Shown in pieces: positions 44,264-51,518 of a DNA stretch of 64,000 nucleotides. The position numbers and the translations under genes were made by a program. Within the stretch, counting starts at the first letter, position 1. Every line of letters begins with the position of its first letter. The stretch is taken from NCBI GenBank assembly GCA_027488375.1, contig JAIYBW010000004.1, positions 310,001-374,000 of the forward strand. Reading direction: 5' to 3'. Source of the stretch: Pseudomonadota bacterium (GTDB lineage Bacteria; Bdellovibrionota; Bacteriovoracia; Bacteriovoracales; Bacteriovoracaceae). Below the pieces are notes generated by a model, which was not told where the DNA came from, ran no database searches, and was given only the letters and a program-made list of their open reading frames with translations.

Positions 44264-44291
44264 AATGAGCAGGTGTTCTCCCCTGCTCATT
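44264..44291 (-). terminator. Hairpin after the 44306-44842 gene
   Basis: A perfect 10-bp stem (AATGAGCAGG with CCTGCTCATT) and 8-nt loop lies 15 nt past the stop of the minus-strand gene, followed on that strand by an AT-rich ATTATTAATTT. A weak-tail intrinsic terminator is likely. Confidence 0.6.
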
Positions 44292-44305
44292 TAAACCTCA
44301 AAACC

Positions 44306-44842
44306 TTATTTTAAATTCTCATTCAAATAATTACTAAGAAATTTAACCACTGCCTTTCTAGAAAAAGCCGCCTTCTTTTCTTCACCCTTGCGATTAATAC
44401 CAACAACAGGGCAAAGGACATCATTTTCAAAGGCTTCGACCATAACATTTTTGAGTTGAGAAGCCTGGTCATCGCTGATTTCAACATCTGATTCTCTTGA
44501 TACCATTCTTAAAATTTTTGACAATGATTTATTCTCTTTACCAGATTTAGCGGCATCAACTGCAGACACAACTCTGTCAAAATTTGTCTTAAGATCAAGC
44601 GGCATCGAATTCGTTGCTGTTATAATACCAGCAAAGTAAGCAGCGACACTCAAATGAGAGGGTATGGCCGCTGTGGCAAGAATGGTGTAAGAAAAAGGTC
44701 CCATTAAAGCAGCACTCGCCGTAACAATAATCACTGAATTCCGTGTATTTCTGTTTTTAGCAGCTCTTTCGTACTCAGAAGTACAATCGGCAAAAGCAGA
44801 AACTGTGGTAAGAAGCATTAGACCTAAAATAAATTTTCTCAT
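44306..44842 (-). CDS. Small exported protein, unknown
   Basis: The 178-aa protein has a signal peptide (MRKFILGLMLLTTVSAFAD) similar to that of the protein encoded at 49016-49411. The mature part starts CTSEYERAAKNR, then has a hydrophobic region (SVIIVTASAALMGPFSYTILATAA) and a charged helical C-terminus with one more Cys. It may have one or two membrane-associated helices. No family recognised. Confidence 0.65.
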   Translation of the reverse strand: MRKFILGLMLLTTVSAFADCTSEYERAAKNRNTRNSVIIVTASAALMGPFSYTILATAAIPSHLSVAAYFAGIITATNSMPLDLKTNFDRVVSAVDAAKSGKENKSLSKILRMVSRESDVEISDDQASQLKNVMVEAFENDVLCPVVGINRKGEEKKAAFSRKAVVKFLSNYLNENLK

Positions 44843-45281
44843 TTTTTAGTTTCTCCTGTTATGAGTTCCGTTAAGAATAGAAAAAATTTTTGGTAAAAAT
44901 GAGAAAAAATTGTTCCCTGAGGAAAGCTTCTAAAATTTGAATTTAAAAAACTGACATTATGACAAGTATTTTTGGCAACCGCAAAAGCTAGTCGTTTAAT
45001 CAGGCGAACGGTCATTGCTAAACTTATAAAAATAACGTCAAATTATTCTCGTTTCACCTTCATTTTCGACATAAATTTATTGATGATTTTAACATTTTTA
45101 AAGTTAATAATTAATTTGCTCATATTAGCACCTTAAATACCAGCAGATCACTTTGACCAAGAAGATATGTACAAATCAAAGATCAAAACGCAGATAAATC
45201 TAATAAATTACAGTCACTAGTTCAAAAAAGATGCATTTTTCATTTTTTGAAACATAATTTCTCATATAAGTAATTTGCTTT
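44843..45281. other. Gene-free AT-rich stretch
   Basis: No convincing gene is seen in this 439-bp stretch. An imperfect dyad (TTCAAAAAA ... TTTTTTGAA, about 45222-45251) lies just upstream of the RHH antitoxin gene and may be its operator. Confidence 0.5.
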
Positions 45282-45512
45282 ATGAGCAAGGCATGGACAG
45301 TGCGTTTTGAAGATGAAATCGATCCCGCTGTAGATCGTTTTATGGAAAAGAACGATATTAACTTTAATAAACTTGTGAATCTTGCTGTTAAGGAATTCAT
45401 TAGCAAGCCCCACACCATTGAGTTACAACCAGTTGATGAAGCCGAATGGGATAAGATGATGAAAAAATCTCATAAAAAGTATAAGAAAACTTTGGATGAA
45501 CTTGCGAAATGA
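45282..45512 (+). CDS. Orphan RHH antitoxin-like protein
   Basis: The 76-aa protein is homologous along its length to the antitoxin at 51291-51518: TVRFEDEIDPAVDRFMEKNDINFNKLVNLAVKEFIS against TVRFEEDLEHKVEEYLEANGVKFSQLVNMAVAKFIS. The N-terminal strand (TVRFE) and two helices fit a ribbon-helix-helix DNA-binding fold, with a C-terminal Lys-rich toxin-binding tail. The intact copy is followed by a Doc toxin at an ATGA overlap. Here the corresponding frame stops after eight codons, so the antitoxin is solitary. Confidence 0.75.
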   Translation: MSKAWTVRFEDEIDPAVDRFMEKNDINFNKLVNLAVKEFISKPHTIELQPVDEAEWDKMMKKSHKKYKKTLDELAK

Positions 45513-45535
45513 AGATCATCATACCACGCCAATAA
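45509..45535 (+). pseudogene. Probable Doc-toxin remnant after the orphan antitoxin
   Basis: An ATG overlapping the antitoxin stop (AAATGA) opens only MKIIIPRQ before TAA. At the intact locus the same position starts MRLVVQP, so the pattern basic-hydrophobic-hydrophobic-hydrophobic-Pro is shared. This suggests an eroded toxin start. The evidence is short and the downstream DNA has no further toxin frame. Confidence 0.4.
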
Positions 45536-45595
45536 GTTTTGCAGAGACATGAAGCTACAAAATTTAATCGTTAAAGCTAAAGGAAAAAAATCAAA

Positions 45596-46078
45596 CTATT
45601 CTTTAAGTTTTTTTATCTTGAGTAACTCATCCAGCACTATTTTGTCTTTCATTCTTGGCATGGCCTCTTTTGATTTAATGAGATCATCGAGGGACATAAC
45701 TAGACAATTTTTGCCAAACAGTGGAACACTGATGGCATTTTTTTTCAAATCATCGAAGCTCCCCACCGCTGTCACATGGGAGAGTACATCCAATATACCT
45801 GCATCTGTTTGCAGATAAAGATTGTGAACTTCTTCATCAGGCAATGGTCGCTCATTGAATGAGACATTTGCTTTGAGATTCATCCGATGCACAGGATGGA
45901 GATCCTCTAAGGCCTTCCTTAGCTTTAATAATTGGTTTTGCGAAAGAATCGCACAAATATCTAAGTCCTGAGTCACATGGTTTGAACCATGGATGACAGA
46001 GGCAAAGCCACCGATAAGAACAAATTCAACATCGTTCTCTAAAAGAGTTTTAATGAGATAATTAAGATCTTTGTCCAT
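45596..46078 (-). CDS. Nucleotidyltransferase-fold protein
   Basis: The 160-aa protein has a nucleotidyltransferase signature: VEFVLIGGFASVIHGSNHVTQDLDICA, with GG and the D-x-D pair, and a later Asp in ILDVLSHV. It resembles MNT/AbiEii-type nucleotidyltransferases found in antitoxin or toxin modules. It overlaps a 57-aa upstream gene by 17 nt. It sits just outside the left end of the integrated element. Whether the two form a toxin-antitoxin module is unproven. Confidence 0.7.
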   Translation of the reverse strand: MDKDLNYLIKTLLENDVEFVLIGGFASVIHGSNHVTQDLDICAILSQNQLLKLRKALEDLHPVHRMNLKANVSFNERPLPDEEVHNLYLQTDAGILDVLSHVTAVGSFDDLKKNAISVPLFGKNCLVMSLDDLIKSKEAMPRMKDKIVLDELLKIKKLKE

Positions 46079-46235
46079 CTTGTTCTTTACGAACGTTTTG
46101 AAGCGTTCTCATCAAGTTAAGAGCTTTTTGATGATTTATTAGTCTTTGCTCTGGAGTCAGAGATAAGTTATTAATGAGAGTTTTTGTCTCTGAATTTTCA
46201 ATTGATTGGGGATTGATTTGGTCTTGTGGTTTCAT
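46062..46235 (-). CDS. Small protein coupled to nucleotidyltransferase
   Basis: The 57-aa product from ATG 46235 (KPQDQINPQSIENSETKTLI, then LTPEQRLINHQKALNLMRTLQ) is charged and helical at its C-terminus. The LTPEQRL...L motif occurs in short partners of nucleotidyltransferases. The 17-nt overlap with the next gene supports expression. An upstream in-frame opening would run through the attachment repeat and is rejected. Confidence 0.55.
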   Translation of the reverse strand: MKPQDQINPQSIENSETKTLINNLSLTPEQRLINHQKALNLMRTLQNVRKEQDGQRS

Positions 46236-46262
46236 AGCTTGGAGACTCAAAACCTTTAAAAA

Positions 46263-46281
46263 AATGGTGCCCAGGACTGGA
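46263..46281. repeat. Left attachment repeat (attL core) of integrative element
   Basis: The 19-bp sequence AATGGTGCCCAGGACTGGA is repeated exactly at 55077-55095, where it is the 3' end of tRNA-Leu. Here only this end is present and it diverges directly after. It is the displaced tRNA tail left by site-specific integration. Confidence 0.85.
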
Positions 46282-46413
46282 GCCCAGAGACCCAATGGTT
46301 GTTAGTCTAGTGATTCTAGTAAATTAGTTAATGATTGCCAACAGTTAGTTTAACTTTGAGCCTTCGCCTGTAATCGTCCGTTTTCGTCTTTTTTTGCCTA
46401 TTTTCGGCTAAAA

Positions 46414-46434
46414 TAGCGCCAATATAGCGCCAAG
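46414..46434 (+). repeat. Left copy of a paired AGCGCCAA site
   Basis: Two tandem AGCGCCAA units separated by a short spacer (TAGCGCCAATATAGCGCCAA) lie 133 bp inside the left attachment repeat. The same arrangement with one mismatch is at 55010-55030. Arm-type integrase- or excisionase-binding sites are the likely meaning. Confidence 0.65.
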
Positions 46435-46471
46435 TTTTCACTTTGAAATATGAGTTACCGAAGAGCAATCA

Positions 46472-46508
46472 TTGACTAATACATAGTATTATGTAATACT
46501 ATGTATTA
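46472..46508 (+). promoter_or_regulatory. Operator palindrome and promoter of HigBA-like module
   Basis: A perfect 15-bp inverted repeat with a 2-bp centre covers 46477-46508 (left arm TAATACATAGTATTA). A TTGACT -35 at 46472-46477 and a TAATAC -10 at 46494-46499 are spaced by 16 bp, so the dyad covers the core promoter. The right arm ends on the A of the toxin start codon, and no ribosome-binding site fits, so the transcript is probably leaderless. This fits autorepression by the HTH antitoxin. Confidence 0.7.
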
Positions 46509-46846
46509 TGATCAGGACTTTTAAAGAGACCCCCACATTTACAAAAAAAGTTGAGTTAATAGGAAGTCCAGAACTTTTAAAATCCATTCAAGAAGCCATT
46601 ATGGAGAATCCAATTATTGGAGACACTATCGCAGGCACTGGAGGGTTGAAAAAATTTCGAATGCCTGACGCTTCACGAGGTAAAGGAAAGCGAGGCGGAC
46701 TTAGAGTCATATATTTGGATTTACCGGATAAAGAAACCACTTACCTACTTTTCATATATGGAAAAGATGAAGCCGATGATTTAACTGCTACCGAAAAGAA
46801 AATTTTTAAAGAATTGGTTAGCAGGATCAAGGGAGAGAACAAATGA
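46508..46846 (+). CDS. HigB/RelE-type toxin
   Basis: The 112-aa protein resembles HigB2/RelE mRNA interferases: FTKKVELIG start, then GDTIAGTGGLKKFRMPDASRGKGKRGGLRVIYLDL, then YLLFIYGKDEADDLTATEKK. The GTGGLKKFR and GGLRVIY motifs are characteristic, with basic residues for RNA binding. Toxins of this family cut mRNA on the ribosome. Its stop overlaps the antitoxin start by ATGA, the toxin-first order typical of higBA. Likely stabilises the element. Confidence 0.87.
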   Translation: MIRTFKETPTFTKKVELIGSPELLKSIQEAIMENPIIGDTIAGTGGLKKFRMPDASRGKGKRGGLRVIYLDLPDKETTYLLFIYGKDEADDLTATEKKIFKELVSRIKGENK

Positions 46847-47160
46847 AAAAGAAACGTATTGCGGATGAATTATTGCAAAGCCTTGAAGAAGCTGTTGCCA
46901 TGGAAAAAGGCGAACTTAAAGGTCGTGAGACAACTCGAAAACTTTCAAGACCCGCGCCTAAATGGTCCAAGAAAGAAATTAAAAAGCTGCGTGAAGAAGT
47001 CTTTCATATGAGCCAACCTCTTTTTGCATCACTTCTTAACGTAAAGCCGGCAACAATCCGTGCCTGGGAACAAGGGCAAAGAACCCCTGATGGAGCAGCA
47101 GCAAGGCTCCTAGAAGTTCTTTCTAGAGAAACTCATATTGCGGATGATTTAGCCTCATAA
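46843..47160 (+). CDS. HigA-type antitoxin
   Basis: The 105-aa protein has a C-terminal Xre-type helix-turn-helix (MSQPLFASLLNVKPATIRAWEQGQRTPDGAAARLLEVL) following a helical N-terminus that would bind the toxin. It is coupled to the toxin gene by a 4-nt overlap. It should neutralise HigB and repress the palindromic promoter in front of the pair. Confidence 0.87.
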   Translation: MKKKRIADELLQSLEEAVAMEKGELKGRETTRKLSRPAPKWSKKEIKKLREEVFHMSQPLFASLLNVKPATIRAWEQGQRTPDGAAARLLEVLSRETHIADDLAS

Positions 47161-47179
47161 AAAAAAGACAATAGAAAAA

Positions 47180-48376
47180 TTAAGAGGCTTTCTTGTCGAT
47201 CTGATAGGTTGACTGGTACGCTTTAATTTTTTTGTGAAACTTTTTAGAATAATCAGCAATGAGTCGTCTTAATTTTGTTTTACCTGATTCTGAGACCTCT
47301 TCATTCCAGATAAGCTTTATGATCTCTGCCTGAGACATGGGTAACTGGGCATGAGTTAAAATATAATCAAGTTTCGCAAGGTTCGTAGCGAACTTCGCTA
47401 AGTCTTCGGCCTGCATTTTAACTTTGTTCGAATTTGGAACATGAAGTTTCAAAGCTTGAAAAAAAAGAGATTCCTCACCCTGGAAGTCAAATTCAGGTCT
47501 GTATAATTCTGTATTATGTTTTGTGAGCATACTCCAAAACTTCTTAGCTGTTTCAGTATCCCCTATTTTCAAATTTTTAATAACTTCTAATTGATGATAC
47601 AGCTCTGGGCATTCATCAAAATCTTTAGCATAGACATACAAAGGACTATCATGAACGATGAGATCGAGAAGGGACTTATTATATGTATAATTCACTTTTA
47701 CAACATGCTCATTTAATTTTGCATATTCTCCTAAGATTTCATAACACTTATTATAATTTTTCTCACGGGCATAAAACATGAAAAACAAAATCATAAAATA
47801 AGGTTTAAATGCTTTAAATTCAGGAAGGTTTTCTTTTGTTACAAGCGAGTAAAGCTTTTTTGCCTTTTGAAACTGGTTAGACAAATAGAAATAACTAAAC
47901 TCCGAATATTGAATCTGAAGTTTCCTTAGGGAAGTTTTAGGATCAAACTCTTTGAGTTTATCAATGATCTCGGCCATTTTGATTTCTTCTCTCCTATTGC
48001 AATAGACGATAGAAAGCACCGAAATTGGATTAAGGATAAAATCAACTTCATTTGATTCCTCAAAACTCGCGATAGACTTCTCTAGGTTTTCGATGGCGTA
48101 ATGGTAGTGTCCAAATTGATTATAGGTTAGACCTATCAGATAGTACCGAAAACCTTCAAGAAAAGGGTCATCACTCATTTTCGCTTTAATGAGATCGAGA
48201 CATTCATTCTTTTTGTTTTTTTTGTAATGGTAAAAAGCCTTCAAAAGGCGGGATTCAGGGATGGAAAGTTCGCCTTTCTCAATCCAATATTTGAACATGC
48301 GAATGTTATTGTGGACGAGCCCCCAGATTTCTATGAACTTTCTCTGATAGTCCTTTGGACTATGGTGACTCTTCAT
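47180..48376 (-). CDS. TPR-like protein with possible C-terminal winged helix
   Basis: The 398-aa protein is mostly helical with TPR-like pairs (EGFRYYLIGLTYNQFGHYHYAIENLEKSI, QIQYSEFSYFYLSNQFQKAKKLYSLV). The last 70 residues (DYILTHAQLPMSQAEIIKLIWNEEVSESGKTKLRRLIADYSKKFHKKI) have the spacing of an OmpR/SARP-like winged helix. It may be a TPR-sensing regulator. It overlaps an exported-protein gene upstream by 17 nt. Function unknown; the DNA-binding call is tentative. Confidence 0.6.
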   Translation of the reverse strand: MKSHHSPKDYQRKFIEIWGLVHNNIRMFKYWIEKGELSIPESRLLKAFYHYKKNKKNECLDLIKAKMSDDPFLEGFRYYLIGLTYNQFGHYHYAIENLEKSIASFEESNEVDFILNPISVLSIVYCNRREEIKMAEIIDKLKEFDPKTSLRKLQIQYSEFSYFYLSNQFQKAKKLYSLVTKENLPEFKAFKPYFMILFFMFYAREKNYNKCYEILGEYAKLNEHVVKVNYTYNKSLLDLIVHDSPLYVYAKDFDECPELYHQLEVIKNLKIGDTETAKKFWSMLTKHNTELYRPEFDFQGEESLFFQALKLHVPNSNKVKMQAEDLAKFATNLAKLDYILTHAQLPMSQAEIIKLIWNEEVSESGKTKLRRLIADYSKKFHKKIKAYQSTYQIDKKAS

Positions 48377-48881
48377 ACAATTTGATTATTTTCTTGAGAT
48401 GATCTACATATTTTTTACGAGGACCAAAATTCGTCTCACAATTATTTTTTTCTTGAATACCTTTTACTCCTTCTTCCCAAATCTTAAGAATATCTTTGAG
48501 TAAGGCGAGTTCTTTATCATGATCTTTTCTTTTCTTTAAATCAAAGATATCGTTCACAACTTCACTCTCGCAACCATACTGCTGAGGTGCCGGGGGTGAA
48601 ATATAAAAACCAATCTCTTTAAAAGTGACACCGAATAAGATCATGTCTATTAGGTTAAACGTATCTGATTCAGTTACATAGTTGCGGCCCCAGGCCTTTA
48701 AAAAATCACCTTCAAGAGCCTTGGTCTTACTTGATTGCATAAAACATAACCACTGCTCCTTAGACAATCCAGAACTGGAGTTGTAAACAAAGATATCAAT
48801 CCCACCTCCAGGGTTTCCCACCACCTGAGCATGAATACTAAAACCAAATAACAACATTGAGATAGTTAGTAGCTTAAACAT
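48360..48881 (-). CDS. Exported protein, unknown
   Basis: The 173-aa protein has a signal peptide (MFKLLTISMLLFGFSIHAQ) and a mature start VVGNPGGGIDIFVYNSS. It is Lys/Glu-rich towards the end with several Cys (LCFMQ, YGCESE, NNCETN). AAAAGGAAC precedes the ATG. It is part of the mobile element's set of small exported proteins, translationally overlapped with the TPR-like gene. Confidence 0.65.
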   Translation of the reverse strand: MFKLLTISMLLFGFSIHAQVVGNPGGGIDIFVYNSSSGLSKEQWLCFMQSSKTKALEGDFLKAWGRNYVTESDTFNLIDMILFGVTFKEIGFYISPPAPQQYGCESEVVNDIFDLKKRKDHDKELALLKDILKIWEEGVKGIQEKNNCETNFGPRKKYVDHLKKIIKLYEESP

Positions 48882-48980
48882 GAGTTCCTTTTCGGAAATT
48901 TGATTAAAACACTTTAGCTTTTTATCGGACGGTTAAATGCCAATAAAAACAGAGGCTTACTGTGTACTTATTAATGATAG

Positions 48981-49004
48981 CCCTTGGCCTTTAGGACCAA
49001 GGCC
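48981..49004 (-). terminator. Hairpin downstream of 49016-49411
   Basis: On the minus strand, GGCCTTGG pairs with CCAAGGGC (one mismatch) around a 9-nt loop 11 nt past the stop, followed by ATCATTAATAAG. It could terminate that gene; the U tract is poor. Confidence 0.45.
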
Positions 49005-49015
49005 GAGATTAGAAA

Positions 49016-49411
49016 TTAGTGATTTAGTTCTAACTCTTCACAGTTTGGTAACGACTTAGCAGCTTTTTTTGCGTGACCAACAGTGCCTTTACCGAAGATC
49101 GTATGTGATACGCTTCCGGATCTTGCCAATTCATTGCCAGATAAATTAGTAATTGAAACAATTGATTGAGTTACTGACGATTCAAGTGGATTTGCACCAA
49201 ACTGCCCGAAGGTTTCAATTTTGACAATCAGATCAGCTTTATCACCAGTCAGGCTATAGCCTTTGCTTTCCAAAACCTTGCTAACGACAGCAACATGATC
49301 ATTTTCAGAGAGTACTGCATTATTTGGTTGAACAAATTCATACTTAATCTTGCAATCCGCAAAAGCTGAAATTGAAGTTAATGCCATCATACCAATAATA
49401 ATTTTTTTCAT
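49016..49411 (-). CDS. Small exported protein, unknown
   Basis: The 131-aa reading from ATG 49411 begins directly with a signal peptide (MKKIIIGMMALTSISAFAD); a start 15 nt upstream would add five residues. The mature protein (CKIKYEFVQPNNAVLSEND, ADLIVKIETFGQFGANPLESSVTQSIVSITNLSGNELARSG) has two Cys at its ends that may pair. Function unknown. It shares a 23-bp motif in its upstream region with the next gene on the same strand. Confidence 0.65.
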   Translation of the reverse strand: MKKIIIGMMALTSISAFADCKIKYEFVQPNNAVLSENDHVAVVSKVLESKGYSLTGDKADLIVKIETFGQFGANPLESSVTQSIVSITNLSGNELARSGSVSHTIFGKGTVGHAKKAAKSLPNCEELELNH

Positions 49412-49444
49412 AAATAACTCGTTCATTTATATAACTCTTTAAAT

Positions 49445-49467
49445 CCATTTGTTGTTAATATTTTCTT
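49445..49467 (-). repeat. Shared upstream motif, copy 1
   Basis: The sequence CCATTTGTTGTTAATATTTT and the next three bases match 49816-49838 at 22 of 23 positions. Each copy lies upstream of a small exported-protein gene on the minus strand. It is probably a shared regulatory element or a duplicated leader. Confidence 0.55.
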
Positions 49468-49473
49468 GCTTCT

Positions 49474-49502
49474 GAGGTGAGCAAGAAAATCTTGCTCACC
49501 TC
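49474..49502 (-). terminator. Perfect 13-bp hairpin after 49517-49771
   Basis: GAGGTGAGCAAGA and TCTTGCTCACCTC form a perfect 13-bp stem with an AAA loop, 15 nt downstream of the stop on the minus strand. No U tract follows on that strand. It may be a terminator or a processing/stability hairpin. Confidence 0.55.
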
Positions 49503-49516
49503 TCAATATCTTTAAA

Positions 49517-49771
49517 CTAGATGCCTCTTTTCTTAAATTTTACAACTTTTCTAAATTTCCCATCGAGTCCTTTATTACATGCTGATATTTCTTTAATATA
49601 AACACCGGCCTGGTTCAGATCAGATTCAACATTTCCTTCAAAAACTGAATTAGATGTTAACTGACAAAGTTCTTTTGTGTCGGCCTTGATGACAATAGAA
49701 ACCTTTTCTTTAGTTGCAGCAAATGCTGACATAGAACCTAGAACTAAAATAACAGCTAAAAACTTTTTCAT
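49517..49771 (-). CDS. Small exported protein, unknown
   Basis: The 84-aa protein has a signal peptide (MKKFLAVILVLGSMSAFAA) and a 65-residue mature part with two Cys (ELCQLTSNS, SACNKGL) and a basic C-terminus (KFRKVVKFKKRGI). GAGAGGA precedes the ATG. Part of the small exported protein set in the element. Confidence 0.6.
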   Translation of the reverse strand: MKKFLAVILVLGSMSAFAATKEKVSIVIKADTKELCQLTSNSVFEGNVESDLNQAGVYIKEISACNKGLDGKFRKVVKFKKRGI

Positions 49772-49802
49772 AAAATCCTCTCAAGCTAGTCGCTCATTTT
49801 GT

Positions 49803-49838
49803 TAATGGTTTAAAACCATTAGTTGTTAATATTTTCTT
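49803..49838 (-). repeat. Shared upstream motif, copy 2, with 19-bp palindrome
   Basis: Positions 49803-49821 form a perfect dyad (TAATGGTTT A AAACCATTA). They run into the second copy of the 23-bp motif (49816-49838) also seen at 49445-49467. A related sequence lies at about 51007-51043. A regulator-binding site upstream of the exported-protein gene at 49771 is likely. Confidence 0.55.
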
Positions 49839-50230
49839 TATTCAGTTAGCTGACATCCCATTGCGGTCGAGTTTTCAAACCCGGATTTGCCATATGTTAG
49901 TACGGAGTAATTGCGATCATCATTTTCTGCATCAGCGATTTCTTGGGAAACCAGTTCTGAAACGATTGTTAGGTTGTAGACGGTATTGTTGTACTTGAAT
50001 AAATAGTTTGCTATTGAACCATCCGATTCGAGTTTTTTGAGTTTTATCGTCTTGCTGATTTCTTCACCAAAATTGAATTTGGCAGTTAGGCTTTTTGGAT
50101 TGATGCTAATGCTTAGCTCAGCTTGGGCACCTAGTTCGGCACACTCAATTGTATTTCTCTTTGTCTGATCTGCTCCTGCAGAGGCAGAGAAAGAACTCAG
50201 AACTAACAATACTAAAAATACCTTTTTCAT
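49838..50230 (-). CDS. Small exported protein, unknown
   Basis: The 130-aa protein has a signal peptide (MKKVFLVLLVLSSFSASAG) and a strand-rich mature part (AELSISINPKSLTAKFNFGEEISKTIKLKKLESDGSIANYLFKYNNTVYNLTIVSEL) with two Cys at its ends. AAGGAG lies before the ATG. It may be an Ig-like or lipocalin-like small periplasmic protein, but no family is recognised. Confidence 0.6.
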   Translation of the reverse strand: MKKVFLVLLVLSSFSASAGADQTKRNTIECAELGAQAELSISINPKSLTAKFNFGEEISKTIKLKKLESDGSIANYLFKYNNTVYNLTIVSELVSQEIADAENDDRNYSVLTYGKSGFENSTAMGCQLTE

Positions 50231-50266
50231 AAAATCTCCTTCTATTTAATTAATGATTTCTTTTTA

Positions 50267-50746
50267 TTATTTTCTAATCTTAAAAGTGCCTTTCAGATTT
50301 AATACTTGGTCATTGATCTTGATATTGATCTTGTCGTTTTTCTCGGCAAGATCATAGGCCTTTGCCAAACACTCAAGAGCATTGAGGTCTGAGCGCTCAG
50401 CTTTTACCCATGAAGAAAGAATTGCTGGTTGTAAATTTAAAAAGGTATCAATTCGACAAGCATCATGAAGAGCAGGCAATACTGAGTTGGTTCTGATTTG
50501 AAACTTCCCCTTAATATTTAATTCATCATCTGCCACGACTGCTTTAACAGTTTCATTCTTTTCAGATAGACTTACGGCTTCAAGGACACATTCCACAACA
50601 TTCTTATCAGATCTCTCAACTCTGACATCTGTTGAGAAGATCGCTGGATAAAGTTTCACGTGAGTATCGATCGAACATTTTGATTGAGTTGCCGCAAAGC
50701 TTGTACCTGCAGCAGTCATAAGTAATCCAACAAGTAAGTGTTTCAT
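50267..50746 (-). CDS. Exported protein with two tandem homologous domains
   Basis: The 159-aa protein has a signal peptide (MKHLLVGLLMTAAGTSFAA) and two repeats of about 65 residues. Each starts C-x-IDT-x-x-x-L-x-PAI-x-S, continues with V-x-x-ERSD-x-N-x-x-EC, then A...L.EKN, and ends LN-x-KG-x-F-x-IR. Each repeat has two Cys, likely one disulphide per domain. An internal duplication is clear; its function is not. AAGGAG precedes the ATG. Confidence 0.7.
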   Translation of the reverse strand: MKHLLVGLLMTAAGTSFAATQSKCSIDTHVKLYPAIFSTDVRVERSDKNVVECVLEAVSLSEKNETVKAVVADDELNIKGKFQIRTNSVLPALHDACRIDTFLNLQPAILSSWVKAERSDLNALECLAKAYDLAEKNDKINIKINDQVLNLKGTFKIRK

Positions 50747-51290
50747 AAAGTCTCCTTAATATTTCCGACTTCGTTATTGAGTCGAGTTTCTTTACGTTAA
50801 TTTTTAATTGATCAATATCCGTGATTCGAAACTCTGATCTTCATAATCAGATTGCAGAATTTCTTACTTTCGTAAGTCTCTTCTGCTTTCTGACCATAAT
50901 TTACCAATGACTTATGTCGATTTGAGATAAAAGTTGTGAGGTAGTTTTTTAAGTGTATTTAAGTGGTTGTCATGGAAACTAGATAGCTATCTTGAAGAAT
51001 TGAGTAATGGTTTCGAACCATCTGTTGTTTATAAATATTTCGTTTATCATCGTAGAAAATGGAGCATTGAGAATACGAACTGAATATCTTGCAATGGCAC
51101 GTATAAATCTTGGACAGAGAGCCACTTCAAATATTCTTTTAATAAGTTAGGTGCTTTACCAGATAACTCTCTTAGAGAAGGATTTGACTGTATATAAATT
51201 ATCTGAATAACTTCAAAGCCTTACAGTTCTAAATATTTCGTGATTGCACCTTGTATTCTTTTGTATTATTATAAATACAAAGGAGCTTTT
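50747..51290. other. Gene-free stretch before the Doc module
   Basis: No convincing gene is seen. It contains a dyad at 51007-51021 (ATGGTT/AACCAT) with a flank like the 23-bp motif upstream of two exported-protein genes. The antitoxin operator lies at its right end. Confidence 0.5.
51260..51281 (+). promoter_or_regulatory. Operator-like dyad of the RHH/Doc module
   Basis: TTTGTATT and AATACAAA form a perfect 8-bp inverted repeat around 6 bp, ending 9 nt before the antitoxin ATG and overlapping its AAGGAG. Binding of the RHH antitoxin here would autorepress the module. Confidence 0.6.
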
Positions 51291-51518
51291 ATGGGTTTAC
51301 CTAAAACAGTTCGATTTGAAGAAGATCTAGAACATAAAGTTGAAGAATATCTTGAGGCTAACGGGGTTAAGTTCTCTCAGCTCGTTAATATGGCCGTTGC
51401 AAAATTTATTTCTGAACCTCAAACAATTCACCTTGCTCCTGTTAATACGAAAGCCTTTGCTGATCAGGCAAAAAAAGCGTTTCAGAAGCATAAAAATGCG
51501 ATGGATAAACTCAAATGA
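51291..51518 (+). CDS. RHH antitoxin of Doc module
   Basis: The 75-aa protein from ATG 51291 (AAGGAG upstream) has a ribbon-helix-helix N-terminus (LPKTVRFEEDLEHKVEEYLEANGVKFSQLVNMAV) and a Lys-rich C-terminal helix (KKAFQKHKNAMDKLK) that would bind the toxin. An upstream in-frame ATG would add 17 residues with no ribosome-binding site. It overlaps the Doc gene by ATGA. The orphan copy at 45282-45512 is a close homologue. Confidence 0.85.
   Translation: MGLPKTVRFEEDLEHKVEEYLEANGVKFSQLVNMAVAKFISEPQTIHLAPVNTKAFADQAKKAFQKHKNAMDKLK

Noticed and set aside
45549-45818. 89-codon plus-strand frame
   Set aside because: Antisense to the nucleotidyltransferase gene, which has a clear GG...DLD motif.
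46263-46300. Second tRNA-Leu gene at the left end
   Set aside because: Only the 3' 17 nt of the tRNA is present, so it is an attachment remnant.
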